From: an uncultured Pelagibacteraceae bacterium
GTDB taxonomy: Bacteria; Pseudomonadota; Alphaproteobacteria; Pelagibacterales; Pelagibacteraceae
Assembly (NCBI GenBank): GCA_902624515.1
Contig: CACNYE010000008.1
Span: forward strand, 1-32,950
DNA: 32,950 nucleotides
Direction: 5' to 3'
Below the pieces are notes generated by a model. It saw nothing but the letters and a program-made list of their open reading frames with translations, made no database searches and was not told the origin of the DNA. Both the position numbers and the translations under genes were made by a program. Shown here in pieces: positions 18,288 to 27,993 of this stretch. Every line of letters starts with the position of its first letter. The stretch's first letter is position 1.

Positions 18288-19744
18288 AAATAAATCGAAG
18301 CTTAAAAGATTTCAAGTTTCGACATAAAAATAAAAATAATCAAATTATATATACCTCAAAAAAAATTAAAAATGACGATGAAGTTCTTAATTTAATCAAT
18401 AATTTTTTAGAAGAGAAAAATAGTTTTATCTTTGAGTCGGTAGAAAAAGGGAAAATCAAAGGTAGATATACCATATTTGGAAAAAACCCTGATAAAGTTT
18501 GGGAATTTAATAATAGTCAAAGTTATATTATTAGAAAAAACAAAAAGATTAAATTAAAAAATAGACCAAGTGATTTAATTGAAAAGATAATTGAAGATTT
18601 TAAATTTGAAACTCCGAAAAATTTACCTAAGATTTGCTCTTTAATTTCAGGATATTTTTCTTATGACTCAATCAGATACATAGAGAAAATTCCAAATAAT
18701 TGTAAAAATGATCTTCAATTACCTGATGTAAGACTTTTACGTCCTAGAACACTCGTAATACATGATAATTTAAAAAAAGAAATTTTTTATATATCTAATA
18801 TTTTTAAAGATGAAAAAATTACCAATTACAAAAAAAAATACAATGAAATACGATCTGAACTTTTTAAATTATATATCCAGTCATCAATTAAAAAAATTGA
18901 TAAAAAAACAATCAAGAATTCTAATAATATAAAAGTTAAATCAAATACATCTAAAAATAAATTTTTATCAATGGTCAACAAAGCAAAAAAATATATTAAA
19001 TTAGGTGATATATTTCAGGTAGTTTTAAGTCAAAGGTTTGAAGCTAAACTTACAAAAAAACCTATAGATATTTATAAAAAACTTAGAATAACTAACCCTT
19101 CACCTTTTATGTTTTTCTTTAATTTCAATGATTTTCAAATAATCGGAGCCAGTCCTGAAATATTGGTGAGGCTAAGAAATGACAAGATTACAGTAAGACC
19201 CATTGCAGGAACAAGGCCAAGGGGGAAATCTATTAAAGAAGATCGTTTTTACGAAAAAGATCTTTTAAGGGATAAAAAAGAACTTTCAGAACATTTAATG
19301 TTGTTAGATTTAGGAAGAAATGATGCGGGTAAGGTCTCAAAAATTAATACTGTTAAGGTTACTGAGAGTTTTATTATAGAAAAATACTCTCATGTTATGC
19401 ATATAGTCTCTAATGTAGTTGGTGAATACAATAAAAAATTTTCAAAATTTAAATCTCTTTTGGCTGGTTTCCCAGCAGGGACAGTATCAGGAGCTCCTAA
19501 AATTAGAGCAATGGAAATTATAGATGAATTAGAAACAACAAAAAGAAAAGTTTATGCAGGAGGAATTGGTTATTTCTCTGCAAATGGAGAATTTGATACT
19601 TGTATTGCTTTAAGAACAGCAGTTGCAAAAAAAGATAAATTTTATGTTCAGGCAGGGGCTGGTATAGTTGCAGATAGTAAACCTCAAAAAGAATATGAAG
19701 AAACAGTTAATAAAGCGAAAGCTTTAATCAATGCTTTAAGATGA
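18284..19744 (+). CDS. trpE: Anthranilate synthase component I
   Basis: GDIFQVVLSQRFEA, NPSPFMFFFNFNDFQIIGASPEILVR, RPIAGTRPRG, LLDLGRNDAGKVS, GTVSGAPKIRAMEIIDELE, YVQAGAGIVADS. Confidence 0.98.
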   Translation: MKINRSLKDFKFRHKNKNNQIIYTSKKIKNDDEVLNLINNFLEEKNSFIFESVEKGKIKGRYTIFGKNPDKVWEFNNSQSYIIRKNKKIKLKNRPSDLIEKIIEDFKFETPKNLPKICSLISGYFSYDSIRYIEKIPNNCKNDLQLPDVRLLRPRTLVIHDNLKKEIFYISNIFKDEKITNYKKKYNEIRSELFKLYIQSSIKKIDKKTIKNSNNIKVKSNTSKNKFLSMVNKAKKYIKLGDIFQVVLSQRFEAKLTKKPIDIYKKLRITNPSPFMFFFNFNDFQIIGASPEILVRLRNDKITVRPIAGTRPRGKSIKEDRFYEKDLLRDKKELSEHLMLLDLGRNDAGKVSKINTVKVTESFIIEKYSHVMHIVSNVVGEYNKKFSKFKSLLAGFPAGTVSGAPKIRAMEIIDELETTKRKVYAGGIGYFSANGEFDTCIALRTAVAKKDKFYVQAGAGIVADSKPQKEYEETVNKAKALINALR

Positions 19745-20310
19745 AAAAAATAATTTTAATTGATAATTACGATAGTTTTACTTTTAATCTTTATCACTAT
19801 CTATCCTCATTAAAAGTTAATGTAGATGTAATTAGAAATGATCAAATTACATCCAGTGAAATTTTGAAGAGAAAATATAAGAAAATTGTAATCTCCCCTG
19901 GACCTGGTAATCCTAATCAATCAGGCAATTGTCTTAAAATTGTAAAGTCTCTCTTTAAAAAAATACCTATACTTGGAGTTTGTCTAGGTCATCAAATAAT
20001 AGGACAAGTATTTGGATCTAAAATTATTCAAGCTAAAAAGCTCATGCATGGTAAAACTAGCCAAATTTTAGCTAAAAAAATTGGTATTTTAAATAATCTT
20101 CCAAAAACTTTTGAGGCGACTCGCTATCATAGTCTGATAATTGATAAAAAATCATTGTCTGAAGATCTTGAAATTACTGCTGAAACTAAAGATGGCTTAA
20201 TAATGGGTGTGAGACATAAAAAATATCACGTTCATGGAGTGCAATTTCATCCTGAAAGTATTAAAACTAAATTAGGTATAAAAATTTTAAAAAATTTTAT
20301 TAAAATTTAA
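19741..20310 (+). CDS. trpG: Anthranilate synthase component II (glutamine amidotransferase)
   Basis: LIDNYDSFTFNLYHYL, ISPGPGNP, GVCLGHQIIGQ, VHGVQFHPESI. Confidence 0.98.
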   Translation: MKKIILIDNYDSFTFNLYHYLSSLKVNVDVIRNDQITSSEILKRKYKKIVISPGPGNPNQSGNCLKIVKSLFKKIPILGVCLGHQIIGQVFGSKIIQAKKLMHGKTSQILAKKIGILNNLPKTFEATRYHSLIIDKKSLSEDLEITAETKDGLIMGVRHKKYHVHGVQFHPESIKTKLGIKILKNFIKI

Positions 20311-20315
20311 AATAA

Positions 20316-21308
20316 ATGAAACAATTCATTGAAAAAATTAAAAATAAACAAGATTTATCATTTGAAGAAAGCAAATTAGCTTTCGAATTTTTAATGGAAG
20401 GCAAAGCAGAAGACCAAGAAATATTTGATTTTTTAACACTTCTATCAGCTAAAGGTGAAGCTTCACATGAAATAGCGGGTGGTGTATTTGTTCTTAGAAA
20501 TAAGTCTAAAAGAGTAAATGTAGAAAATTGCGTCGATACATGTGGCACTGGCGGAGATGGCATGAATACACTTAATATTTCTACAGCATCTGCATTATTG
20601 CTTGCAAGTATGGGTGTTAGAGTTGCAAAACATGGAAATAAAGCTGTATCTTCTAAGTGTGGATCAGGTGATGTTTTGGAGGCTTTAAATATCAAAATAA
20701 ATTTAGAACCAAATGATATAGAAACACAAATTAATAAAAATAATTTTGGTTTTATGTTTGCGCCTAATTATCACAGTGCAATGAGGTTTGTCGGTCCTAC
20801 TAGAAAAAAAATAGGAAAAAGAACTATATTTAATATGATTGGACCATTAAGCAGCCCTGCATTAGTACAAAGGCAAGTGGTTGGGGTTTTTGATAAAAAA
20901 CTTTTGAAGATATTTGCAAATGCTTTAAATAATTTAGATATTAAATTTGCATGGATTGTAAATAGTGAAGATGGTTTAGATGAAATTTCGCCTTATGCAA
21001 AAACGAATGTTATTCAACTAAAAGATAATAAAATTTCTGAAATTATAATCGATCCAATTAAATTAAATATTAATGCAGATAAATTTGAAAATCTAGTTGG
21101 TGATGATGCAAAATTTAATGCAGAAAAATTGATTAATATATTTAAGGGTGAGGATAATGATTTTTCTAAAGCTGTATGTTTAAATGCTGCAGCAGGATTA
21201 ATAGTAAATGAAACTCATCAAAATTTTGCTGATGCATATAATAATGCAAGAGAACATATTTTATCTAATAAAGTTATCAAACATTTAGAAAAAATTCAAA
21301 ATGGCTGA
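20316..21308 (+). CDS. trpD: Anthranilate phosphoribosyltransferase
   Basis: DTCGTGGDGMNTLNISTASALLLASMGVRVAKHGNKAVSSKCGSGDVLEAL; NMIGPLSSPA. Confidence 0.98.
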   Translation: MKQFIEKIKNKQDLSFEESKLAFEFLMEGKAEDQEIFDFLTLLSAKGEASHEIAGGVFVLRNKSKRVNVENCVDTCGTGGDGMNTLNISTASALLLASMGVRVAKHGNKAVSSKCGSGDVLEALNIKINLEPNDIETQINKNNFGFMFAPNYHSAMRFVGPTRKKIGKRTIFNMIGPLSSPALVQRQVVGVFDKKLLKIFANALNNLDIKFAWIVNSEDGLDEISPYAKTNVIQLKDNKISEIIIDPIKLNINADKFENLVGDDAKFNAEKLINIFKGEDNDFSKAVCLNAAAGLIVNETHQNFADAYNNAREHILSNKVIKHLEKIQNG

Positions 21309-22092
21309 GAATGTTCTTGAAAAAATAATTAATAAAAAAATTGAAAAAATAGTAAATTTAAAGAAAACTATTTCACTGGAATCATTAGATGAATTAATTA
21401 ATACAAACAAAACATTTATTGATTTTAAAGAAAAAATCAAAAATAACATTAAAGAAGACAAATACTCTGTTATTGCTGAAATTAAAAAAGCTAGCCCTTC
21501 AGCGGGTATTATTTTCAAAAATTATGATCCTGTTAAAATAGCTAATATTTATAATATCAATAAAGCCACTTGTTTATCGGTTTTGACCGAAGAAGATTTT
21601 TTTTTAGGAAACCTGATACATATTAGCAAGATTAAACAAAAAGTTAATTTGCCAATTTTATGTAAAGATTTTTTTGTAGATAAATTTCAAGTACCTTTGG
21701 CAAAAAGTTACGGAGCTGATGCAATATTGATTATATTAGCTGGTATTAGTGATAAACTTGCTGATGATTTATACAATGAAGCACTGAAGTTAAACATGTC
21801 GGTAATTGTTGAGGTTCATACTATCGAAGAAGCAAAGAGTGCCTTAAGATTTAAAGATGCTTTAATTGGAATAAATAATAGAAATTTAAAAACTTTAAAA
21901 ACTGACTTAAGTACAACTTTTGATATTCATGATGTTTTAATTGATCACTCAGGTCCATTAATCTCTGAGAGTGGAATTAAAACAAAAGAAGAGCTGTTGG
22001 AACTTTCAAATAAAACATCTATTAAAACTTTTTTAATTGGTGAATCACTTTTGAAAGATCTTGATAATAATTCTATTTTTTCAGTTCTTTAG
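21301..22092 (+). CDS. trpC: Indole-3-glycerol phosphate synthase
   Basis: VIAEIKKASPSAGIIFKNYDPVKIA, CLSVLTEEDFFLG, LPILCKDFFVDKFQV, IGINNRNLKTLKTD, ISESGIKTKEE. Confidence 0.98.
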   Translation: MAENVLEKIINKKIEKIVNLKKTISLESLDELINTNKTFIDFKEKIKNNIKEDKYSVIAEIKKASPSAGIIFKNYDPVKIANIYNINKATCLSVLTEEDFFLGNLIHISKIKQKVNLPILCKDFFVDKFQVPLAKSYGADAILIILAGISDKLADDLYNEALKLNMSVIVEVHTIEEAKSALRFKDALIGINNRNLKTLKTDLSTTFDIHDVLIDHSGPLISESGIKTKEELLELSNKTSIKTFLIGESLLKDLDNNSIFSVL

Positions 22093-22141
22093 TCAAATAA
22101 TACACTATTTTATTAGCTTTTTTACTATTGTGAATTGTAGA

Positions 22142-22156
22142 GAACTTTTGTAGAAC
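22142..22156 (+). promoter_or_regulatory. LexA (SOS) box, GAAC-N7-GAAC, upstream of lexA
   Basis: gaacttttgtagaac at 22142-22156 is a perfect match on the minus strand to the alphaproteobacterial GTTC-N7-GTTC consensus; 25 nt before the lexA ATG. Confidence 0.8.
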
Positions 22157-22163
22157 ATACTTT

Positions 22164-22178
22164 GTACGATATTTGTTC
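22164..22178 (+). promoter_or_regulatory. Second, imperfect LexA box, GTAC-N7-GTTC
   Basis: gtacgatatttgttc at 22164-22178, one mismatch from GTTC-N7-GTTC, ending 2 nt before the lexA ATG (22181). Confidence 0.5.
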
Positions 22179-22180
22179 TT

Positions 22181-22858
22181 ATGCTTACAAAAAAACAAAA
22201 AAACCTGCTTTTATTTATCAACAAGAAGTTGAGAAGCTCTGGAGTATCTCCTTCTTATGAAGAAATGAAAGACTCACTGAATTTAAAGTCTAAATCAGGA
22301 ATTCATAGATTAATCAGTGCGTTAGAAGAAAGAGGATTTATTAAAAGACTAGCTCATAAAGCAAGGGCATTAGAGGTAATTAAATTACCGGAGACAGCTT
22401 CAGCAAATGACATTTATAATAGTTTTTCACCAAGTGTCATTAAAGGTGGATTAGACGATGATAAACCTATCTCTGATGATGTAGAAGTTCCTGTTTTAGG
22501 AAAAATAGCAGCTGGAACACCTGTAGAAGCTATTCAAAATGAAGTCTCAAGAATTCCATTGCCAAGTAACTTAGAAAAAAATGGTGATTATTTTGGTCTT
22601 AAAGTGCAGGGAGACTCAATGATTGAAGCAGGAATTAATGAAGGTGATACTGTTATAATTAAAAGAACGGATACTGCTGATAATGGAAAAATAGTTGTTG
22701 CATTAATTGATGATCATGAAGCCATGCTAAAAAGAATTAGAAAAAAAGGTAAAGTTGTAGCACTTGAAAGTGCGAATAAAAACTACGAAACTAAAATTTT
22801 TGGTCCAGACAGAGTTAAAGTTCAGGGCGTATTAGTATCTTTATATAGAAACTTCTAG
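22181..22858 (+). CDS. lexA: LexA repressor
   Basis: MLTKKQKNLLLFINKKLRSSGVSPSYEEMKDSLNLKSKSGIHRLISALEERGFI; cleavage site VLGKIAAGTPVEA; catalytic GDSMIEAGI. Confidence 0.98.
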   Translation: MLTKKQKNLLLFINKKLRSSGVSPSYEEMKDSLNLKSKSGIHRLISALEERGFIKRLAHKARALEVIKLPETASANDIYNSFSPSVIKGGLDDDKPISDDVEVPVLGKIAAGTPVEAIQNEVSRIPLPSNLEKNGDYFGLKVQGDSMIEAGINEGDTVIIKRTDTADNGKIVVALIDDHEAMLKRIRKKGKVVALESANKNYETKIFGPDRVKVQGVLVSLYRNF

Positions 22859-22880
22859 GAAAATAGTCTAAACATTTTTA

Positions 22881-24281
22881 ATGAAAAAAGTAGCAACAAG
22901 ATTTGCTCCATCCCCTACTGGACCCTTGCATATTGGTGGTGTTAGAACAGCTTTATTTAATTGGTTATATTCTAAAAACCAAAAAGGTAATTTTTATTTA
23001 AGAGTTGAAGATACTGATAAGGAAAGATCAAAAGATGAATATAAAGATCAAATAATTAATTCCCTTAAATGGATTGGTATAAATTATGATGGGGAAGAAT
23101 ATATACAGTCTAAAAAAGTTGATGATCATATTAAGGTTGTGGATGAATTACTTAAAAACGGCCATGCATATAAATGTTATTGTTCAAGCGAAGAAATTGA
23201 AGAACAAAAGAAACGAGCAAGACAAAAAAAAATTCCATATATCTATGATAGAAAATGGAGAGATAAAAATGAAACTGATGCTCCAAAAGATATTAAACCA
23301 GTTATTAGGTTTAAAAGTAAAATAGACGGAACATCTATATTAAAAGATTTAGTTCAAGGCGATGTTGAAATTGATAATAATACTATTGAAGATTTTATTA
23401 TCTTAAGAAATGATGGAACACCGACATATAACTTATCGGCATCAGTTGATGACCACCAAATGAAAATGACTCATATAATTAGAGGTGACGATCATAAAAT
23501 TAATACCTTTAAACAAGTCCAAATTTATCAAGCAATGAAATGGGAGATACCTTCATTTGCTCATATACCTTTGATACACACAATTGAAGGAAAGAAATTA
23601 TCAAAGAGAGATAAAGCATCTACATTAGATGATTACTCTAAAATTGGTATTATGCCAGATGCTCTAAGAAATTATCTCCTTAGATTAGGATGGTCTTATC
23701 AAGATAAAGAAATCTTCACTTTAGATGAAAGTATTAACCATTTTAATCTTGATGGAATTGGTAAATCTCCATCGAAGCTAGACATGAGTAGAATTTTATC
23801 AATGAATGAATACTATATTAAAAACATTAAAGAGACTGATTTGTTTAATCAACTAAACGATTACTGCAAATTATATAAAAGTGAAATTAAATCAGATAAG
23901 AAAGATAAGATTAAAAAATCCCTAACCTTCCTAAAAAATAAAGCTAAAACCTTAGAAGATATATTTAATAATGGCCAATATATAATGGAAGATGAGGTTA
24001 ATTTTAATCAGGATGATATTAAATTAATTGACGATAAGGCCAAAAAAGTCTTATCAGATTTCAGTGCTAAATTTAGTAACGTTGATAAACTAAGCAAAGA
24101 AACATTAGAGCCTATAGTAAACGAATTAATTAAATCCAATGATACTAATTTTAAAGGAGTTGGGCAGCCATTGAGAATAGCTTTAACGGGTTCAAAATTT
24201 GGACCTGGAATTTACGATATAATTATTTCACTTGGAAAAGAAGAAGTGACAAAAAGATTAACTAATAAGAAACTTATTTAA
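22881..24281 (+). CDS. gltX: Glutamyl-tRNA synthetase
   Basis: RFAPSPTGPLHIGGVRTALFNWLYS, LRVEDTDKERS, HIIRGDDHKINTFKQVQIYQA, KLSKRDKAST. Which GltX paralogue class it belongs to was not resolved. Confidence 0.96.
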   Translation: MKKVATRFAPSPTGPLHIGGVRTALFNWLYSKNQKGNFYLRVEDTDKERSKDEYKDQIINSLKWIGINYDGEEYIQSKKVDDHIKVVDELLKNGHAYKCYCSSEEIEEQKKRARQKKIPYIYDRKWRDKNETDAPKDIKPVIRFKSKIDGTSILKDLVQGDVEIDNNTIEDFIILRNDGTPTYNLSASVDDHQMKMTHIIRGDDHKINTFKQVQIYQAMKWEIPSFAHIPLIHTIEGKKLSKRDKASTLDDYSKIGIMPDALRNYLLRLGWSYQDKEIFTLDESINHFNLDGIGKSPSKLDMSRILSMNEYYIKNIKETDLFNQLNDYCKLYKSEIKSDKKDKIKKSLTFLKNKAKTLEDIFNNGQYIMEDEVNFNQDDIKLIDDKAKKVLSDFSAKFSNVDKLSKETLEPIVNELIKSNDTNFKGVGQPLRIALTGSKFGPGIYDIIISLGKEEVTKRLTNKKLI

Positions 24282-25394
24282 TACCAAAGAGGCTTCATCA
24301 GAAGATGAAGTCTTTGATCTAATTTTAGTTAATGTTTCCTCACAAATATTAATTTGTTTTTTCATTAATTCAGGATTTTTAAAAAAATAAACGACCGAAT
24401 TATAAATCTCTTTAGCATTACATTCTTTTTGTATCAATTCAGGGATTATTTCTTTATCATTAATAATATTAATGATATTTGCAAATTTAATTTTAACTAA
24501 CATTTTGACAATTAAGAAATTCAAAAAATTCATTTTATAGATAATTATAGAGGGAACTTTTGCGTTACATATTTCAAGAGAAACGGTTCCAGATTTAGAA
24601 ACTGCAAAAATAGATTTATCTAATATTTGTCTCTTAATATTTTCTTCAGAAATTACCTCAATATTTTTGATATTTGTATTATTTATTTTTTCTTTTATTA
24701 AATTCTTATTTTCATCAGTTGCGTGAAAAACAAAAGTGAAATTATCAAATTTTGCATTCATCATGTAAATAAAATCAATCAGTATAGGTAAAAGCAAATT
24801 TACTTCAGATAACCTACTCCCACAAAAAAGGGAGATTATTTTTTTATCATTTGATACGATATTAGATATATCTATTTTATTTTTTATTTCTTGTTCTAAT
24901 AAGGGATGTCCAACAAAAGTATTTGGAATATTTTCTTTATCAAAATATTTTTTTTCAAAATTAAATAATAGTAAAATATGATCTAAAAATTTCTTAAACT
25001 TTTTTACTCTTCCCTCTCGCCACACCCATACTTGTGGAGCAACATAATGAACAGTTTTAATCTTATTATTTAATTTTTTAACTTTTTGTGCAACTCTTAA
25101 TGTAAAGTCAGGACTATCCACACTGAACAAAATATCTGGATTGAATTTTATTATCTCTTCTACAGTTGTGTTTATTCTATTCTTTATTTTGAAAATATTT
25201 AACAAAACACTTGTGAAACCAATATAAGTAATTTCTTTTAGATCAAAAATAGATTTTATTCCTAATGAATTTAGATATGTACCACCAACACAAGAATATT
25301 CAATATTAGGATTGTTCTTTTGAAGTTTGGATATTACTTTTGAAGCAAGCTTATCTCCTGAAGGTTCACCAGTTAATATAAAAATTTTTTTCAT
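24258..25394 (-). CDS. lpxB: Lipid-A-disaccharide synthase
   Basis: ILTGEPSGDKLASKVISKL, CVGGTYL, HYVAPQVWVWREGRVKKFKKFLDHILLLFNFEKKYF, TFVGHPLLE, SKSGTVSLEICNAKVPSIIIYKMN. Confidence 0.97.
   Translation of the reverse strand: MKKIFILTGEPSGDKLASKVISKLQKNNPNIEYSCVGGTYLNSLGIKSIFDLKEITYIGFTSVLLNIFKIKNRINTTVEEIIKFNPDILFSVDSPDFTLRVAQKVKKLNNKIKTVHYVAPQVWVWREGRVKKFKKFLDHILLLFNFEKKYFDKENIPNTFVGHPLLEQEIKNKIDISNIVSNDKKIISLFCGSRLSEVNLLLPILIDFIYMMNAKFDNFTFVFHATDENKNLIKEKINNTNIKNIEVISEENIKRQILDKSIFAVSKSGTVSLEICNAKVPSIIIYKMNFLNFLIVKMLVKIKFANIINIINDKEIIPELIQKECNAKEIYNSVVYFFKNPELMKKQINICEETLTKIRSKTSSSDEASLVLNKFLIS
24285..24316. terminator. Candidate bidirectional hairpin just past the gltX stop, inside the lpxB 3' coding end
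   Basis: caaaga-gg-cttcatc / agaa loop / gatgaag-tctttg: 13 paired bases with a 2-nt bulge; only a weak U-rich tract (atctaatttta) follows. Confidence 0.4.
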
Positions 25395-26185
25395 TTAACT
25401 GAGATAAACATTTTGTTCTTATTAGCAAATTTTATACATTTGCTTTTATCTAAAAAAATATGTCGTTTATTTTTAACTACGATACCTTTTAATCCAGTAG
25501 TTTTACTTTGTTTTAAAGTTTTTAATCCAATAGTGGGAAGATCAACTCTAAGATCTTGTTTCTTTTTTGGAAATTTAACCAAAACTCCATGATTTCTAAA
25601 TTTTTTGCTTCTGCTTTTTTCGAGCATTTTTTTAGTTCCACCTTTTCCTTCTATAGAAACCACTTTGTTATTTCTAACTACAACACCTTGGCTAAAACTA
25701 TATTGTCTTAAATTATTTAGAGTTTTTGTTGCCTTTTTAATATCTAATTGATCTTCGTTATTTGGTTTAATCTTTGAATAATTACCCTTTTTTAATGAAA
25801 GCTCAGGATTAAATTTAAGCGAATTTTCAGTTTTTATCTTGTTTTGAGATAATATTTTAATGATTTCTTTGAGTATTGCTGCATCTCCAAGTTTAGAAGC
25901 TTTAATTATTCTAGGGATATAATAAATACCTTTTAAATCTAATTTTAGTTTTGAAAAGTTGGGTTTATGTACCTTTCCAGCAAATAAGACTTTTTTACAG
26001 TTATTTTCCTTAAGAATATTAATGATTTTACCAAATTGACCTATAGAAACTGAATAAGATTTTCTATCTGATTTGAATTTCTTTGATTTAGACAAATCAA
26101 TTATCAAATACTTTATTTTCTTTTTTTTGACAGTTTTGAGAATTTCCTTTGGAAAATCAGTGTCGCCAAAAATTAATCCTATCAT
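25391..26185 (-). CDS. lpxI: UDP-2,3-diacylglucosamine pyrophosphatase LpxI (DUF1009 family)
   Basis: 264 aa; VLFAGKVHKPNFSKLKLD, KLGDAAILKEII, QGVVVRNNKVVSIEGKGGTKKML, VDLPTIGLKTL; between lpxA and lpxB. Confidence 0.93.
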   Translation of the reverse strand: MIGLIFGDTDFPKEILKTVKKKKIKYLIIDLSKSKKFKSDRKSYSVSIGQFGKIINILKENNCKKVLFAGKVHKPNFSKLKLDLKGIYYIPRIIKASKLGDAAILKEIIKILSQNKIKTENSLKFNPELSLKKGNYSKIKPNNEDQLDIKKATKTLNNLRQYSFSQGVVVRNNKVVSIEGKGGTKKMLEKSRSKKFRNHGVLVKFPKKKQDLRVDLPTIGLKTLKQSKTTGLKGIVVKNKRHIFLDKSKCIKFANKNKMFISVK

Positions 26186-26186
26186 T

Positions 26187-26963
26187 TTACGAAAATGGTG
26201 TACAAATAGATCTTTTTTTATCTTTTGTTATAAAGTCAATTACATTTTTAACTAATGGATTCTCTTGAAAAGAACCATTTAATTTATTTATATTTTCGTT
26301 AATATTTTTTGTGGCAAAAATTTCTTTATAAGCCTCACTTAAGCCTAGAATATCTTTGTTTTCAAATTTTGCTCTTCTTAACCCTATAAGGTTTAAACCT
26401 TGTAGTGAGTTTCTATTTCCAGTTGATAATCCATAAGGGATTACGTCATGTAATACCCCCGTCATTCCACCAATCATAGCCATTTTTCCAATTCTTGTGA
26501 ATTGTTGAACTGCAGAATTTCCTCCTATAACAACGTTATCTTCTATGATTGCATGACCACCTAAGGGAACATTATTAGCAATTATTACATTATTTCCAAC
26601 CTGACAATCATGAGCAATATGTGATGAAATCATAAATAAACAGTTATTTCCAATTACTGTTTTACCACCACCACCAACTGTTCCTGGATTTATTGTTACA
26701 TATTCTCTGATCTTATTATTATCTCCAATTATAAGATTAGTTGACTCTCCAGCATATTTTAAATCTTGTGGATCATTAATAGAGACAAAAGGATATATCT
26801 TATTTCCTTTACCAATTTTTACATTTCCAGAAATATTTACATGTGATTGAATAATAGTGTTTTCTCCAATCTCAACATTAGGGCCTATTACAGAATAAGG
26901 ACCTATTTCAACATTTTTAGAAATCTTTGCTGTATTTTCTACTATTGCAGTTTTATGTATCAT
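26187..26963 (-). CDS. lpxA: Acyl-ACP--UDP-N-acetylglucosamine O-acyltransferase
   Basis: Left-handed beta-helix hexapeptides; IHKTAIVENTAKISKNVEIGPYSVIGPNVEIGENTIIQSHV, INDPQDLKY, NTVIGNNCLFMISSHIAHDCQVGNNVIIANN-type LpxA signature. Confidence 0.97.
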   Translation of the reverse strand: MIHKTAIVENTAKISKNVEIGPYSVIGPNVEIGENTIIQSHVNISGNVKIGKGNKIYPFVSINDPQDLKYAGESTNLIIGDNNKIREYVTINPGTVGGGGKTVIGNNCLFMISSHIAHDCQVGNNVIIANNVPLGGHAIIEDNVVIGGNSAVQQFTRIGKMAMIGGMTGVLHDVIPYGLSTGNRNSLQGLNLIGLRRAKFENKDILGLSEAYKEIFATKNINENINKLNGSFQENPLVKNVIDFITKDKKRSICTPFS

Positions 26964-27940
26964 TTATTTTCTCTAATAAAATTTTTTAAATCTTTAGCGG
27001 GATAACCCATAACTCTAGTATTATCAGGTATATTTTTAATTACTCCACTACCACCACCAATTTGAACATTATTTCCTATTTTCAAATGTCCCGAGATTCC
27101 AGCCTGACCACCAATCATTACATTATTTCCTAACACTGAACTTCCAGCAAAACCAACTTGACCAGCTATAATACAATTTTCTCCAATTTTAACATTATGA
27201 GCTATATGAATTTGATTATCTAAATAACTATTTTTTCCAATAATAGTATTTGAAAGAGAACCTCTATCGATTGTTGAACCGCAACCAATTTCAACATTAT
27301 CTTCAATTATAACTATTCCTATTTGAGGATATCTAAAATTTGATTTTTTGTCAGGAAAGAAACCAAATCCTTTTTTTCCTATAACACTTCCATCTAATAT
27401 ATGAACATTATTTTTAATAAATGTATTTCTAATGATTACATTTGAGCCAATAGAACAGTTATCGCCAATAGATACGTTTTTTTCTATAATTGTATTATGA
27501 CCAATTAGACAATTAGATCCAATTTTAACATTTTTACCAATTAAAACATTTAAACCAAAGGTTACTTTTTCCTTAAATTCAGTATTTTCAATAATTTTTA
27601 CAGTCTCATCAAAATTATCTGATACGGAGTCCGGATAAAAAATTTTTGTTATTTTTGCAGTATCTAATAATATATTTTTAGAAATTATACTTTTACATGT
27701 TTTTGGCAAATAAGATTTAAGATTTTCACTTGTAATACAATATGAAGCTTTAGTATTTTTTGCTAGTTCAATGTATTTTTTTGAATGAAAAAAGGTAATA
27801 TTATTTTTTTCTGATGTGTTAAGATCTTTTATATCTGTAATTTTTTCTGAGTTAAAATTCTGATCATTATTAAGTCCTATAGACTTAAATAATTCATTTA
27901 TAGTATATGGACCTGTGTTTTCAAAAAATGGATTAGTCAC
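26960..27940 (-). CDS. lpxD: UDP-3-O-(3-hydroxymyristoyl)glucosamine N-acyltransferase
   Basis: N-terminal LpxD domain plus hexapeptide repeats; IGKKGFGFFPDKKSNFRYPQIGIVIIEDNVEIGCGSTIDRGSLSNTIIG, IAHNVKIGENCIIAGQVGFAGS. Confidence 0.97.
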   Translation of the reverse strand: MTNPFFENTGPYTINELFKSIGLNNDQNFNSEKITDIKDLNTSEKNNITFFHSKKYIELAKNTKASYCITSENLKSYLPKTCKSIISKNILLDTAKITKIFYPDSVSDNFDETVKIIENTEFKEKVTFGLNVLIGKNVKIGSNCLIGHNTIIEKNVSIGDNCSIGSNVIIRNTFIKNNVHILDGSVIGKKGFGFFPDKKSNFRYPQIGIVIIEDNVEIGCGSTIDRGSLSNTIIGKNSYLDNQIHIAHNVKIGENCIIAGQVGFAGSSVLGNNVMIGGQAGISGHLKIGNNVQIGGGSGVIKNIPDNTRVMGYPAKDLKNFIRENK

Positions 27941-27993
27941 ATAAAGTTTAATATCAAAACTTAATTTAAATGCTTATCAAGATTTATTGCTAA

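Noticed and set aside
20300-20695. Minus-strand ORF (131 aa) antisense to trpD
   Set aside because: Complement of the conserved trpD glycine-rich region; no homology recognised.
26187-27940. Repetitive pattern of short similar units in lpxA and lpxD
   Set aside because: Explained by hexapeptide repeats of left-handed beta-helix acyltransferases, not a DNA repeat array or CRISPR.
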